Source of the DNA: a virus
Virus record (IMG/VR): IMGVR_UViG_3300020595_000088
Span: 1 to 36,965 of that record
Reading direction: 5' to 3' (one strand)
Length of the DNA stretch: 36,965 nt
Position 1 is the first letter of the stretch. Every line of letters begins with the position of its first letter. The notes beneath the pieces were generated by a model. It made no database searches and had not been told where the DNA came from. It saw only the letters and a program-made list of their open reading frames with translations. Below, piece after piece: positions 29,718-35,892 of this stretch. A program made the translations under genes and the position numbers.

Positions 29718-29746
29718 TTGACAGAATCAAAAATATAGTTGATAAT
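29718..29746 (+). promoter_or_regulatory. Sigma70-like promoter TTGACA-17-GATAAT (rnh)
   Basis: Consensus -35 TTGACA (29718-29723), 17-bp spacer, -10 GATAAT (29741-29746). Predicted +1 is 29753, two bases before the RNase H ATG. The -35 begins directly after the methyltransferase stop. Confidence 0.78.
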
Positions 29747-29754
29747 AGACATAT

Positions 29755-30669
29755 ATGATTATACTAGACTACTCGGGAACCGCGATCTCTAATCTCTTCG
29801 CCAACGGCCTATCAGCAGGTGGGCACGTTGATGAAGGGATGCTTCGCCACATGATCCTTAACCAGATTCGGACTGTTTACACCAAGCACCGTAATACTTA
29901 TGGAAAAATGATCATCGCATACGACGCTGGTGGCAATTGGCGCCGCAACGTTTATGCTCAATATAAAGCTTGTCGCAAAACAAGCCGTGATGGTGATGCT
30001 AAGGATTGGGATGCTATCTTCGAATCATTGAACAAGATCAAGAACGAAATCAAAACCATCATGCCTTATCTTCATGTTGAAGTCTACGGGTGTGAAGCAG
30101 ATGACGTAATTGGAACTTTGGTTCATGAGGTATTTGGTGGAACCGCTGAGAAGACATTGATCGTCTCGTCTGATCATGACTTCAAGCAACTTCAAGAATA
30201 TCCAAATGTCCGTCAGTGGGCTGCACGTGAAAAGAAGTTCGTCGATGAGAAAGATCCAAAGGGTCACCTCTTCGAAAAGATCATGCGAGGCGACAAAGGT
30301 GACGGCGTTCCAAACGTTCTGTCATCCGACGACTGTCTTGTTGAAGGCATCCGCCAGACTCCAGTCAAGAAGACACTGATTGAAGAAATGTCAAAACTCA
30401 CCGAAGAACAGCGAGAGACCACTTTGGGTGATAATTATATTCGTAACCGAGCAATGGTTTCTCTTCGACACACTCCTCAAGAATATCAGGATACCATCTT
30501 GACTGAATACCGCGATCCTAAGAACCTTCCTGACGGCATGCAAGTATTCAACTACTTCATTGAATCAAAACTTAAAAACTTAATCGGCTCTATTGACGAC
30601 TTTTTAAAAACACCGAACCAAACACAAAATGACAGCATCCAAACCACAACCCACCGACTTTTTGTATAG
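29755..30669 (+). CDS. rnh: RNase H / 5'-3' exonuclease (T4 Rnh family)
   Basis: FEN-1/PIN-family nuclease that removes RNA primers from lagging-strand fragments. It has 304 residues, equal to T4 Rnh (305). Motifs are an N-terminal LDYSGTAISNLFA metal-binding Asp, IIAYDAGGNWRRNVYAQYKA, GCEADDVIGTLVHE, VSSDHDFKQLQEYPNVRQW and IMRGDKGDGVPNVLSSDD (helix-3-turn region). It is preceded by its own promoter, and its 3' end overlaps the next ORF by 41 bases. Confidence 0.95.
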   Translation: MIILDYSGTAISNLFANGLSAGGHVDEGMLRHMILNQIRTVYTKHRNTYGKMIIAYDAGGNWRRNVYAQYKACRKTSRDGDAKDWDAIFESLNKIKNEIKTIMPYLHVEVYGCEADDVIGTLVHEVFGGTAEKTLIVSSDHDFKQLQEYPNVRQWAAREKKFVDEKDPKGHLFEKIMRGDKGDGVPNVLSSDDCLVEGIRQTPVKKTLIEEMSKLTEEQRETTLGDNYIRNRAMVSLRHTPQEYQDTILTEYRDPKNLPDGMQVFNYFIESKLKNLIGSIDDFLKTPNQTQNDSIQTTTHRLFV

Positions 30670-31093
30670 CGCGTTCGACAAGATCACTTCGTATAAACGA
30701 ATTGGTCAGGCTCGAAACGAATTCAAAAAATACGTAAACCGAGACCTCGCATTCCGATCAGTAATTCAAGGTGCTTTCCATAAGTCAATTCAATTCCGTT
30801 TGCCGCCTGGCACACCAGAAGGTTTTGATTTGATCAACTCGCCTGGTGTCACCAATGCAAAGAAGCTTTTCACTTCAGGTGAGGTCAAGCAGTTCGTTGG
30901 TAAGCCTGGGACAGCAACACCTCAACTCGAATCAAAATGGGTTGGTTGGCTCGAAGCAATTGACCCGCTCGATGTAAAGGTCCTTGAAGCAATGAAGGAC
31001 AAACGTCTTACTGAAGCGTATCCAATCATCTCACGGGATTTCGTTGTTGTCGCACTTGGTGCAAAAGAAGCAAAAGCACTGATCGGCGAATAA
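30629..31093 (+). CDS. Conserved T4-like phage protein of unknown function, after rnh
   Basis: A 154-residue protein. FLYSAFDKITSYKRIGQARN, a FHKSIQFRLPPGTPEGFDLI segment and LEAIDPLDVKVLEAMKDKRL resemble a family of uncharacterised proteins of T4-like cyanophages (possibly DUF6433), but I cannot confirm this. There is no catalytic motif, signal or membrane segment. Its start lies 41 bases inside the rnh gene. A hairpin terminator follows at 31174. Confidence 0.75.
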   Translation: MTASKPQPTDFLYSAFDKITSYKRIGQARNEFKKYVNRDLAFRSVIQGAFHKSIQFRLPPGTPEGFDLINSPGVTNAKKLFTSGEVKQFVGKPGTATPQLESKWVGWLEAIDPLDVKVLEAMKDKRLTEAYPIISRDFVVVALGAKEAKALIGE

Positions 31094-31125
31094 AGCAGTA
31101 AAAACTCAAATAAGAAAACACAAGC

Positions 31126-31140
31126 AATTGACTGTCAATT
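31126..31140. repeat. Perfect inverted repeat AATTGAC-T-GTCAATT
   Basis: A 7+1+7 palindrome in the 153-nt gap between the rnh operon and the zinc-ribbon gene. Its symmetry fits a dimeric DNA-binding protein operator, but no promoter overlaps it. It is too short alone to act as a terminator. Confidence 0.5.
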
Positions 31141-31173
31141 AGTTGAGAAGCTCGATTTTCTTAATTTTAGGCT

Positions 31174-31213
31174 AAAACGGGAAATCCATACAATCATATA
31201 GATTTCCCGTTTT
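31174..31213 (+). terminator. Bidirectional-looking hairpin terminator
   Basis: A 13-bp perfect stem (AAAACGGGAAATC at 31174-31186 with 31201-31213) and a 14-nt loop, flanked by A on one side and T on the other, so it could act in both directions. It closes the rnh transcription unit. Confidence 0.85.
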
Positions 31214-31246
31214 ATGCTCTGAGAATCTCTCTTTTACATAATACAA

Positions 31247-31513
31247 ATGACCTACGATTATAAATGCGACGAATGTAAAGCTGTTTGGGAAGACGCCTTT
31301 CCAACAAAGGACCGCGATCGCCCTTTAGCAGAACCATGCCCCCACTGCGGTGTTGAAGGAAAGATCACTCGCCCTATGTGTCTCCCGGGCATTCAATACG
31401 ACGGCGTTAAGCCGCTACAGAAACGCGCACATCCCGATCTACGCGAACGACTTAAATCAATGAAAGACACCTTCGGATATTCTCGCAAAGGTTGCACTAT
31501 TCAATATGACTAA
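31247..31513 (+). CDS. FmdB-like zinc-ribbon protein
   Basis: An 88-residue protein starting TYDYKCDECKAVWEDAFPTK, with a second pair CPHCGVEGKITRP: a four-cysteine zinc ribbon of the FmdB/'putative regulatory' type (YEY.C..C...f......d.....CP.C). The C-terminal half (PDLRERLKSMKDTFGYSRKG) is basic. A role in binding nucleic acid or protein is usual for such ribbons; the specific function is unknown. It begins 33 nt after a terminator and overlaps the exonuclease gene by eight bases. Confidence 0.8.
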   Translation: MTYDYKCDECKAVWEDAFPTKDRDRPLAEPCPHCGVEGKITRPMCLPGIQYDGVKPLQKRAHPDLRERLKSMKDTFGYSRKGCTIQYD

Positions 31514-32204
31514 TTTTATACACGAAGACCTCTCCCACCTCATTGTTGACTCAGCAGAAGAAGTTGAGATTAACGGTAAGCGCCACTACGCAGCCAAAGC
31601 GTCGGGCGGTGTTTATCCATCCATTACTACAGTCCTCGGTTATCACACAGCACAAGGTCTCCATGAATGGCGAAAGCGTGTCGGTGAAGAAGAAGCCAAC
31701 CGCGTAGGCCGTCGAGCTTGCATGAATGGAAATAAGGTTCATGCAATGGCCGAAGATTATCTCAACAACAAGTTTGAGTTTGATCCTACAGAAACGCCGT
31801 ATTATCACCTTGCCTTCGAATCGCTCCAAAAAGCACTATCTCGTTGCACCAAAGTTCATGCACAGGAAGTTCGTCTATATTCCGACTTTCTGCAGGTTGC
31901 TGGTCGTGTTGACGCTATTCTTGAATTTGACGGCAAGATCTCTATTGTTGATTTCAAGACATCTTCTCGAATTAAGGATCGAGCGTGGTTGAAGTCCTAT
32001 TTTCTCCAAACTGCAGCCTATGCGATCATGTTTGAAGAACGAACTGGAATTCCTATCAACGATCTCGTCATCATCTCCATCAACGCTGGAGAATCCGAAC
32101 CGCAAGTTACCAAGGAGCGACGTGACACTTGGTGGCCGACTTTGAAGCAGTATATTAAGGACTATTACGATTATCATGGCAATCCAAATAAAAATCAAGA
32201 TTAA
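31506..32204 (+). CDS. PD-(D/E)XK exonuclease (RecB/MGME1/Cas4-like)
   Basis: A 232-residue nuclease-fold protein. Landmarks are YPSITTVLGYHTAQGLHEWR, GNKVHAMAEDYLNNK (helix with conserved His), then VAGRVDAILEFDGKISIVDF followed by KTSSR, giving the D-(X)n-D-x-K active-site signature, and SYFLQTAAYAIMFEERTGI (Q-x-x-x-Y motif IV of RecB-family nucleases). Similar genes occur in T4-like cyanophages. It lacks the cysteine cluster of true Cas4. Its 3' end is overlapped by the next ORF by 29 bases. Confidence 0.88.
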   Translation: MTNFIHEDLSHLIVDSAEEVEINGKRHYAAKASGGVYPSITTVLGYHTAQGLHEWRKRVGEEEANRVGRRACMNGNKVHAMAEDYLNNKFEFDPTETPYYHLAFESLQKALSRCTKVHAQEVRLYSDFLQVAGRVDAILEFDGKISIVDFKTSSRIKDRAWLKSYFLQTAAYAIMFEERTGIPINDLVIISINAGESEPQVTKERRDTWWPTLKQYIKDYYDYHGNPNKNQD

Positions 32205-32505
32205 CAGCGAAGAGCTGGAAATTGACCTAAATGACGCCCGCGAGCTCTTCAACGACCTAAAAGACGTTTTTGAACCAGAATTGGACAAAAGTTGTCCAGA
32301 ACCAGACGAAATTAAGGAAAATGGCGCTTCAGAGGCTTTTCGTAAGTGGTGTGAGGAACATCCTAACGAAATCTTCCCAGATCAGCCAATTTTACCAACG
32401 CTTCCGTATAATCCGTATAATCCGTACCCAAACTACCCAGATTATCCGATTTACCCGACATATACCCCAAATTCTCCTATACTCTGCTTTGTAAAGACAG
32501 AATAA
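32176..32505 (+). CDS. Acidic protein with a Pro/Tyr-rich tail
   Basis: A 109-residue protein, not recognised. The first 75 residues are acidic and helical (EELEIDLNDARELFNDLKDV). The tail consists of repeated P-Y units (LPYNPYNPYPNYPDYPIYPT) encoded by near-tandem CCGTATAAT repeats at 32405-32425. Such Pro/Tyr tails are disordered and resemble adhesive or tyrosine-modified segments; a function cannot be assigned. It is the last gene before a double hairpin region. Confidence 0.7.
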   Translation: MAIQIKIKINSEELEIDLNDARELFNDLKDVFEPELDKSCPEPDEIKENGASEAFRKWCEEHPNEIFPDQPILPTLPYNPYNPYPNYPDYPIYPTYTPNSPILCFVKTE

Positions 32506-32536
32506 CGATGCACTGACCAGTCAAATCGTCATTTTT
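32505..32536 (+). terminator. Possible terminator immediately after the Pro/Tyr-rich gene
   Basis: Bulged hairpin: ACGAT (32505-32509) with ATCGT (32525-32529) outside, ACTG with CAGT inside, followed by CATTTTT. The stem is interrupted, so termination is less certain than at the following hairpin. Confidence 0.45.
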
Positions 32537-32541
32537 AGGAG

Positions 32542-32594
32542 AAAATCCCAAAAATTGGAAAAAAACACACTTTTTTCTGGTTTTTGGGATTTTT
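32542..32594 (+). terminator. Long A/T-rich hairpin terminator overlapping the next promoter
   Basis: A 13-bp stem (AAAATCCCAAAAA, 32542-32554, with 32581-32593), plus an inner A-run/T-run stem separated by a TTGG/CTGG internal loop, then T residues. Its 3' arm occupies the position of the GCAGAAATAAC box seen in the other copies of the promoter family. Confidence 0.75.
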
Positions 32595-32595
32595 C

Positions 32596-32626
32596 TATAT
32601 ACAGAGGAGAAAAAGTATGTTATAAT
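32596..32626 (+). promoter_or_regulatory. Early/middle promoter, repeated family copy 4 (box replaced)
   Basis: -35 TATACA (32598-32603), 17-bp spacer, extended -10 TATGTTATAAT (TATAAT 32621-32626). The upstream GCAGAAATAAC box is absent, replaced by the terminator arm. Predicted +1 is 32633, five bases before the ATG. Confidence 0.82.
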
Positions 32627-32637
32627 TGTTATATACT

Positions 32638-33066
32638 ATGAGAACCAAAATTATAACATACGACCTTTCAAAGTGGATTCCTGAACCTCACGTTCTCCGC
32701 TACTGCCGCAAACAAAATTTTAACCTCGGTCGCAAAGCTGACAACGCTAACAAAAGCGCCATCGCTGATCGTCTTGAAGGCAACCTTTGTTCACAGACAG
32801 GAATTCTGCTCATCATCCAAGAAGGCGACAAAATCGTCGGATGGGGATTGTGCTCTGATACTGCTCACGTCTGTGCAACGCGGATTGAGTTTCAAATGTA
32901 TGTTCCTGTCAGTCAGCGCGGCAAAGGTCTTGGAAAAAAGATCCTCAAGAAAGCAACTCAACTCTGCGGCAAAGTTCGCGTTTTCGTTACAGATCAAAAC
33001 GAATCATTTTATAAGCGTTGCGGGGTAACTCCTTACGGCACACTCACAGGAAAACTTATCAAATAA
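32638..33066 (+). CDS. GNAT-family N-acetyltransferase
   Basis: A 142-residue acetyltransferase-fold protein. GNAT motif A is clear: EFQMYVPVSQRGKGLGKKIL with the Q-x-x-G-x-G acetyl-CoA loop, followed by a motif B-like VFVTDQNESFYKRCGVTPYG. The substrate is unknown. The start at 32638 is chosen because a TTG at 32626 is part of the -10 hexamer and could not be transcribed. The N-terminus (KIITYDLSKWIPEPHVLRYC) is not typical. First gene of the accessory operon. Confidence 0.85.
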   Translation: MRTKIITYDLSKWIPEPHVLRYCRKQNFNLGRKADNANKSAIADRLEGNLCSQTGILLIIQEGDKIVGWGLCSDTAHVCATRIEFQMYVPVSQRGKGLGKKILKKATQLCGKVRVFVTDQNESFYKRCGVTPYGTLTGKLIK

Positions 33067-33070
33067 TCTT

Positions 33071-33358
33071 ATGGCTAAATCACTAAAAGAAATTTGGAAT
33101 GATTTGTGGTCCAACGGACACGTTAAAAATGTTGTTTGGATAGTCGAGAGCCGTGGGGTGTTTGCTCCCACTGTATCCCGCACTGACGCAGTTAAGGTTG
33201 AAGCTGCAGCAGAATTATATCACGTCGCTGATGCGTTTCGTAAAGAGATCGGTCGGCTCCGTAAAGTTCTTGTAGAAAATGAATTAGCAGAATATGACAG
33301 CGACGGAAATTTCGTTGAAAAGTTCACATCCGATACACCAAAAAATATAAGCAACTAA
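33071..33358 (+). CDS. Small uncharacterised protein
   Basis: A 95-residue protein, not recognised. Visible are a basic/aromatic N-terminus (SLKEIWNDLWSNGHVKNVVW), a short beta segment, and a helical stretch VKVEAAAELYHVADAFRKEI. It begins four bases after the GNAT stop and ends three bases before the phosphoesterase start, so it belongs to the same operon. Confidence 0.65.
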   Translation: MAKSLKEIWNDLWSNGHVKNVVWIVESRGVFAPTVSRTDAVKVEAAAELYHVADAFRKEIGRLRKVLVENELAEYDSDGNFVEKFTSDTPKNISN

Positions 33359-33361
33359 GAA

Positions 33362-34078
33362 ATGTATAAAGCACTAAAATTTGTTGAAACCGAAGATAAC
33401 CGTATCTTCTTCACATCCGACACTCACTTCTGCCACGACCGCGACTTCGTCTTTGGTCTCCGTGGATACGATAACGTTGATCAGATGAATGAAGATCTGA
33501 TTGCAAAGTGGAATGAAACTGTCCGCCCAACTGATACCGTCATCCACCTTGGCGACTTCATCCTCGGTGCTGGTAAGGACTCTGATAAGCGTTTTCGGGA
33601 GATCATTCACCGTCTTAACGGTAATATCGTCTACCTCTGGGGCAATCATAATGCTGGAGTTAAGCAGTTTTACCGTGACTTGATGGTCGGTCGGTTCTGT
33701 GATGCAAAGCAGTTTGATGAGCAGCGTATGGAGGTTTACCCTGTGGGCGAGGACACTGCAAACGGCAGCTTCACTTTCCGTGGCAATAATCTCTACTTGC
33801 AAATCAAAACTCTTGAAGGTAAGAAGGCAACCGTCTTCTGTGCTCACTTTGCACACCGCCTCTGGATTGATTGCCACCACGATCGGATCATCCACCTCAG
33901 CGGTCACTCCCACGGTTCTGATCCAGAATCTCAGCCAAATCACAAAGTTGGCAAGCGCCTTGACGTTGGGGTTGACAACTTCGGTCGTCCAATCAGTATT
34001 AATGAAGTTCTTAAGGTCACTCGCAACATGGAGTGGCAGAACTTTGATCACCACAACGAAGATACAAACCCAAGCTAA
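33362..34078 (+). CDS. Calcineurin-like metallophosphoesterase
   Basis: A 238-residue phosphoesterase. Metal-binding motifs in order: FFTSDTHFCHD (D-x-H, about 18-24), VIHLGDFILG (G-D, about 60), VYLWGNHNAG (about 87; the usual GNH[DE] is GNHN here), VFCAHFAHR (about 160) and HLSGHSHGS (G-H-x-H, about 180). The pattern is that of a widespread bacterial/phage family; substrates may be phosphodiesters or nucleotides. The long antisense frame opposite it is a shadow. It lies between a small ORF and a P-loop kinase. Confidence 0.88.
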   Translation: MYKALKFVETEDNRIFFTSDTHFCHDRDFVFGLRGYDNVDQMNEDLIAKWNETVRPTDTVIHLGDFILGAGKDSDKRFREIIHRLNGNIVYLWGNHNAGVKQFYRDLMVGRFCDAKQFDEQRMEVYPVGEDTANGSFTFRGNNLYLQIKTLEGKKATVFCAHFAHRLWIDCHHDRIIHLSGHSHGSDPESQPNHKVGKRLDVGVDNFGRPISINEVLKVTRNMEWQNFDHHNEDTNPS

Positions 34079-34107
34079 TTGTGTTCAAAGCACGGCACAT
34101 CAAAACT

Positions 34108-34515
34108 ATGAAAAAGACTATTATATTCCTCCGCGGCGTTTCTGGCTCAGGCAAGACCACTGTCGCAAATCTCCTTTCCTTTGGTGTCGGACCAGTGTTC
34201 ACTGCTGACGACTACTTCATGGATGAGGAAGGTAACTACAACTTCGATGTGACCAAGTTGGGTAAGGCTCACATGGCCTGTAAGAAAGGCGTCTTCTCTG
34301 CTTGCGCTGCAGGCGAACGAACCATCTTTGTTGCGAATACTTCAACCTCTGAAAAGGACATTACTGCTTACCGCAATATTGCAACCATTCACGGTTATGA
34401 CTTTGTTTCGCTAATCGTTGAAAACCGTCACGGTAACACTGACGTTCACAATGTTCCTGAAGACACTCTTGTTCGTCAGGAGTCTCAGCTTCGCAATTCA
34501 ATCAAGCTACGATAA
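34108..34515 (+). CDS. P-loop kinase-like protein (AAA_33 / polynucleotide-kinase-like)
   Basis: A 135-residue protein beginning KKTIIFLRGVSGSGKTTVAN with Walker A GVSGSGKT, then FTADDYFMDEEGNYNFD, typical of the AAA_33 family, which includes the kinase domain of T4 Pnk and NEDD4BP2-like proteins; TIFVANTSTSEKDITAYRNI is the second conserved block. It probably phosphorylates nucleic acid 5' ends or a small molecule. The start is ATG 34108; a GTG at 34081 would add nine residues before the conserved beta strand. Its stop overlaps the next start (TAATG). Confidence 0.82.
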   Translation: MKKTIIFLRGVSGSGKTTVANLLSFGVGPVFTADDYFMDEEGNYNFDVTKLGKAHMACKKGVFSACAAGERTIFVANTSTSEKDITAYRNIATIHGYDFVSLIVENRHGNTDVHNVPEDTLVRQESQLRNSIKLR

Positions 34516-34706
34516 TGAATGACTTTGAAAACAAATCTATCGTCGTCGGAAATGACGTGATTTATTCAGACCCTAAAAAGCCTAAGTTATATCGCGGCAC
34601 TGTTATTGGTCTAACACCAACAGGTGTTAGCATTGATTCTTACGGAACAAAAACTTTTCGTGCAGGCAGCAACGTGTGCCGCGTTCCAGCAAAATGTTCA
34701 AGATAA
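34515..34706 (+). CDS. Small SH3/KOW-like beta protein
   Basis: A 63-residue protein with repeating beta-strand and turn spacing: SIVVGNDVIYSDPKKPKLYR, then GTVIGLTPTGVSIDSYGTKT. This resembles small SH3/KOW barrels (V-x-x-G-x-x-V ... G-x-V-x-G), as does the separate ORF at 35238. No specific function. It overlaps the kinase stop by one base and the next gene by 13. Confidence 0.6.
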   Translation: MNDFENKSIVVGNDVIYSDPKKPKLYRGTVIGLTPTGVSIDSYGTKTFRAGSNVCRVPAKCSR

Positions 34707-35182
34707 AGACAAAGTTCTACTTCGACAAAGGTTTGAAGATCGCTGTTGACCAAGAGGTCCTTCGTTACTATATGTGGCAGATCGCTCGTGGACCACACGA
34801 CACTCTTGGTCAACAGACACCAATGCGGAAAGCCCACATTTCTGTAATTCTCCCACGAATTCATGGAGGAGAGATCACCGAACTTAGCCGTCAGTTTGAC
34901 GGTCATGAAGTCGAAGTAACTTGCGACGGAGATATCCATCAGGGCGGGAGCTGGTTCACGAACTATTGGGTCATGTTTCAGTGCTCCCATGCAACGTATA
35001 TTAAGAAGCTCCTTGGAGTCCGTGAAAAGAACTTCCTTGGGTATCACTTGACAATCTGCAACAATAAGGGCCGAATTAACGAGTTATACCCTGAAGCGGC
35101 TATTCTTGCCAAAGAAATGAACGACGGACGGTATAATGTTGACGAATATCGTCAGAAAATGCTAAATTTGGTAAAAAAATAA
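34694..35182 (+). CDS. 2H phosphoesterase-like protein
   Basis: A 162-residue protein with two H-x-[ST]-x motifs spaced as in the 2H superfamily: MRKAHISVILP near residue 51 and FLGYHLTICNN near residue 118, with the intervening FDGHEVEVTCDGDIHQGGSW and NYWVMFQCSH segments. 2H enzymes open 2',3'-cyclic or 3',5'-cyclic phosphodiesters; T4 57B (Acb1), which degrades CBASS signals, is a phage example. Whether this one acts on RNA ends or on immune cyclic nucleotides cannot be told. Start ATG 34694; upstream GTG 34676 is an alternative. It follows a phosphoesterase and a kinase. Confidence 0.72.
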   Translation: MFKIKTKFYFDKGLKIAVDQEVLRYYMWQIARGPHDTLGQQTPMRKAHISVILPRIHGGEITELSRQFDGHEVEVTCDGDIHQGGSWFTNYWVMFQCSHATYIKKLLGVREKNFLGYHLTICNNKGRINELYPEAAILAKEMNDGRYNVDEYRQKMLNLVKK

Positions 35183-35188
35183 GAAAAT

Positions 35189-35231
35189 GGCAGAAATAAC
35201 TATATACAAGAGCTGAAAAGTATGTTATAAT
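35189..35231 (+). promoter_or_regulatory. Early/middle promoter, repeated family copy 5
   Basis: GGCAGAAATAACTA box, -35 TATACA (35203-35208), 17-bp spacer, extended -10 TATGTTATAAT (TATAAT 35226-35231). Predicted +1 is 35238, exactly the A of the next ATG. Confidence 0.88.
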
Positions 35232-35237
35232 TGTTAT

Positions 35238-35435
35238 ATGAAATCTGCTAATAAAATTACTGAAGGCGTTAAAGTGAAGTTTAAGAAATTAGGCAAAGTC
35301 TATGAAGGCTTGGTGGTCGGATTTCACCCACGCATTCCTAACATTGCTCGTGTAGAATATATCGTCACAAATTCTAAACATGGTGACCGCAAAAACGAAA
35401 CTTGCATCCCATTTGACACTTTAAAATTAGCTTAA
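35238..35435 (+). CDS. Small SH3/KOW-like protein with leaderless promoter
   Basis: A 65-residue protein. KITEGVKVKFKKLGKVYEGL followed by VVGFHPRIPNIARVEYIV resembles a small beta-barrel of SH3/KOW type, like the 34515 ORF, although I would not claim direct homology. Basic overall. It opens a new transcription unit, with the predicted transcript beginning at its ATG, and is followed one base later by another small gene. Confidence 0.7.
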   Translation: MKSANKITEGVKVKFKKLGKVYEGLVVGFHPRIPNIARVEYIVTNSKHGDRKNETCIPFDTLKLA

Positions 35436-35436
35436 T

Positions 35437-35595
35437 ATGCCACAACCAATGCATTCTGAAAAATACCACGAAATGTACCTCAAGGTGCAGCAAGGTAAGA
35501 TCTCCGAAGACACATGGCGTGAATTCTGCAATCAACTCCTTGAGCAAATTCTGGAGAAAAATAAGGATGTTCTTATTCGTTTGAAGAACCGATAA
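35437..35595 (+). CDS. 52-residue helical protein
   Basis: MPQPMHSEKYHEMYLKVQQG, then KISEDTWREFCNQLLEQILE and a basic end. The MYLKVQQGKISEDTWREFCNQLL pattern looks like a compact two-helix domain. It starts one base after the previous stop (TAATATG) and ends three bases before the next ATG, which supports real translation. No family recognised. Confidence 0.65.
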   Translation: MPQPMHSEKYHEMYLKVQQGKISEDTWREFCNQLLEQILEKNKDVLIRLKNR

Positions 35596-35598
35596 ATT

Positions 35599-35892
35599 AT
35601 GAAAACTGTAAAAATGTGTATCGGAGAGCTTATGTCTCTTCCCGAGATCGTCGACGTTAAGCGTGTATCAGTTGCTCGTATGCAACGACGAACTCATTGC
35701 TTTATTGTTCCACCGATTGCAAAATCGCAACGTGAAGCTGAAGAGCTTTTTAACAAAATGTTTTCTGACGTCGTCTTTAACGAATTCGTTGGTCATTACT
35801 CACTCTTCGAACAAATCCGATGCGGATGGTTTCGAGTTTTAATTAAGACCCTATTGGTCATCGAAAATAAATCTATCGACATCGTAATATAA
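35599..35892 (+). CDS. Small uncharacterised protein
   Basis: A 97-residue protein, not recognised. MKTVKMCIGELMSLPEIVDV leads into basic VKRVSVARMQRRTHCFIVPP and a helix (SQREAEELFNKMFSDVVFNE). The C-terminus is hydrophobic (RVLIKTLLVIENKSIDIVI). Its stop overlaps the ATG of the following truncated ORF (TAATG). Confidence 0.65.
   Translation: MKTVKMCIGELMSLPEIVDVKRVSVARMQRRTHCFIVPPIAKSQREAEELFNKMFSDVVFNEFVGHYSLFEQIRCGWFRVLIKTLLVIENKSIDIVI

Noticed and set aside
32405-32425. Tandem TATAAT hexamers as promoters
   Set aside because: They arise from Pro-Tyr-Asn codon repeats inside a gene, and no -35 at correct spacing or leaderless ATG follows.
32626-32637. TTG start for the GNAT gene
   Set aside because: This TTG begins with the last base of the -10 hexamer and would not be on the transcript; ATG 32638 is used instead.
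33374-34054. 226-codon open frame on the minus strand
   Set aside because: Fully antisense to a metallophosphoesterase with all expected motifs; its translation shows no recognisable domain and it has no promoter or late box.
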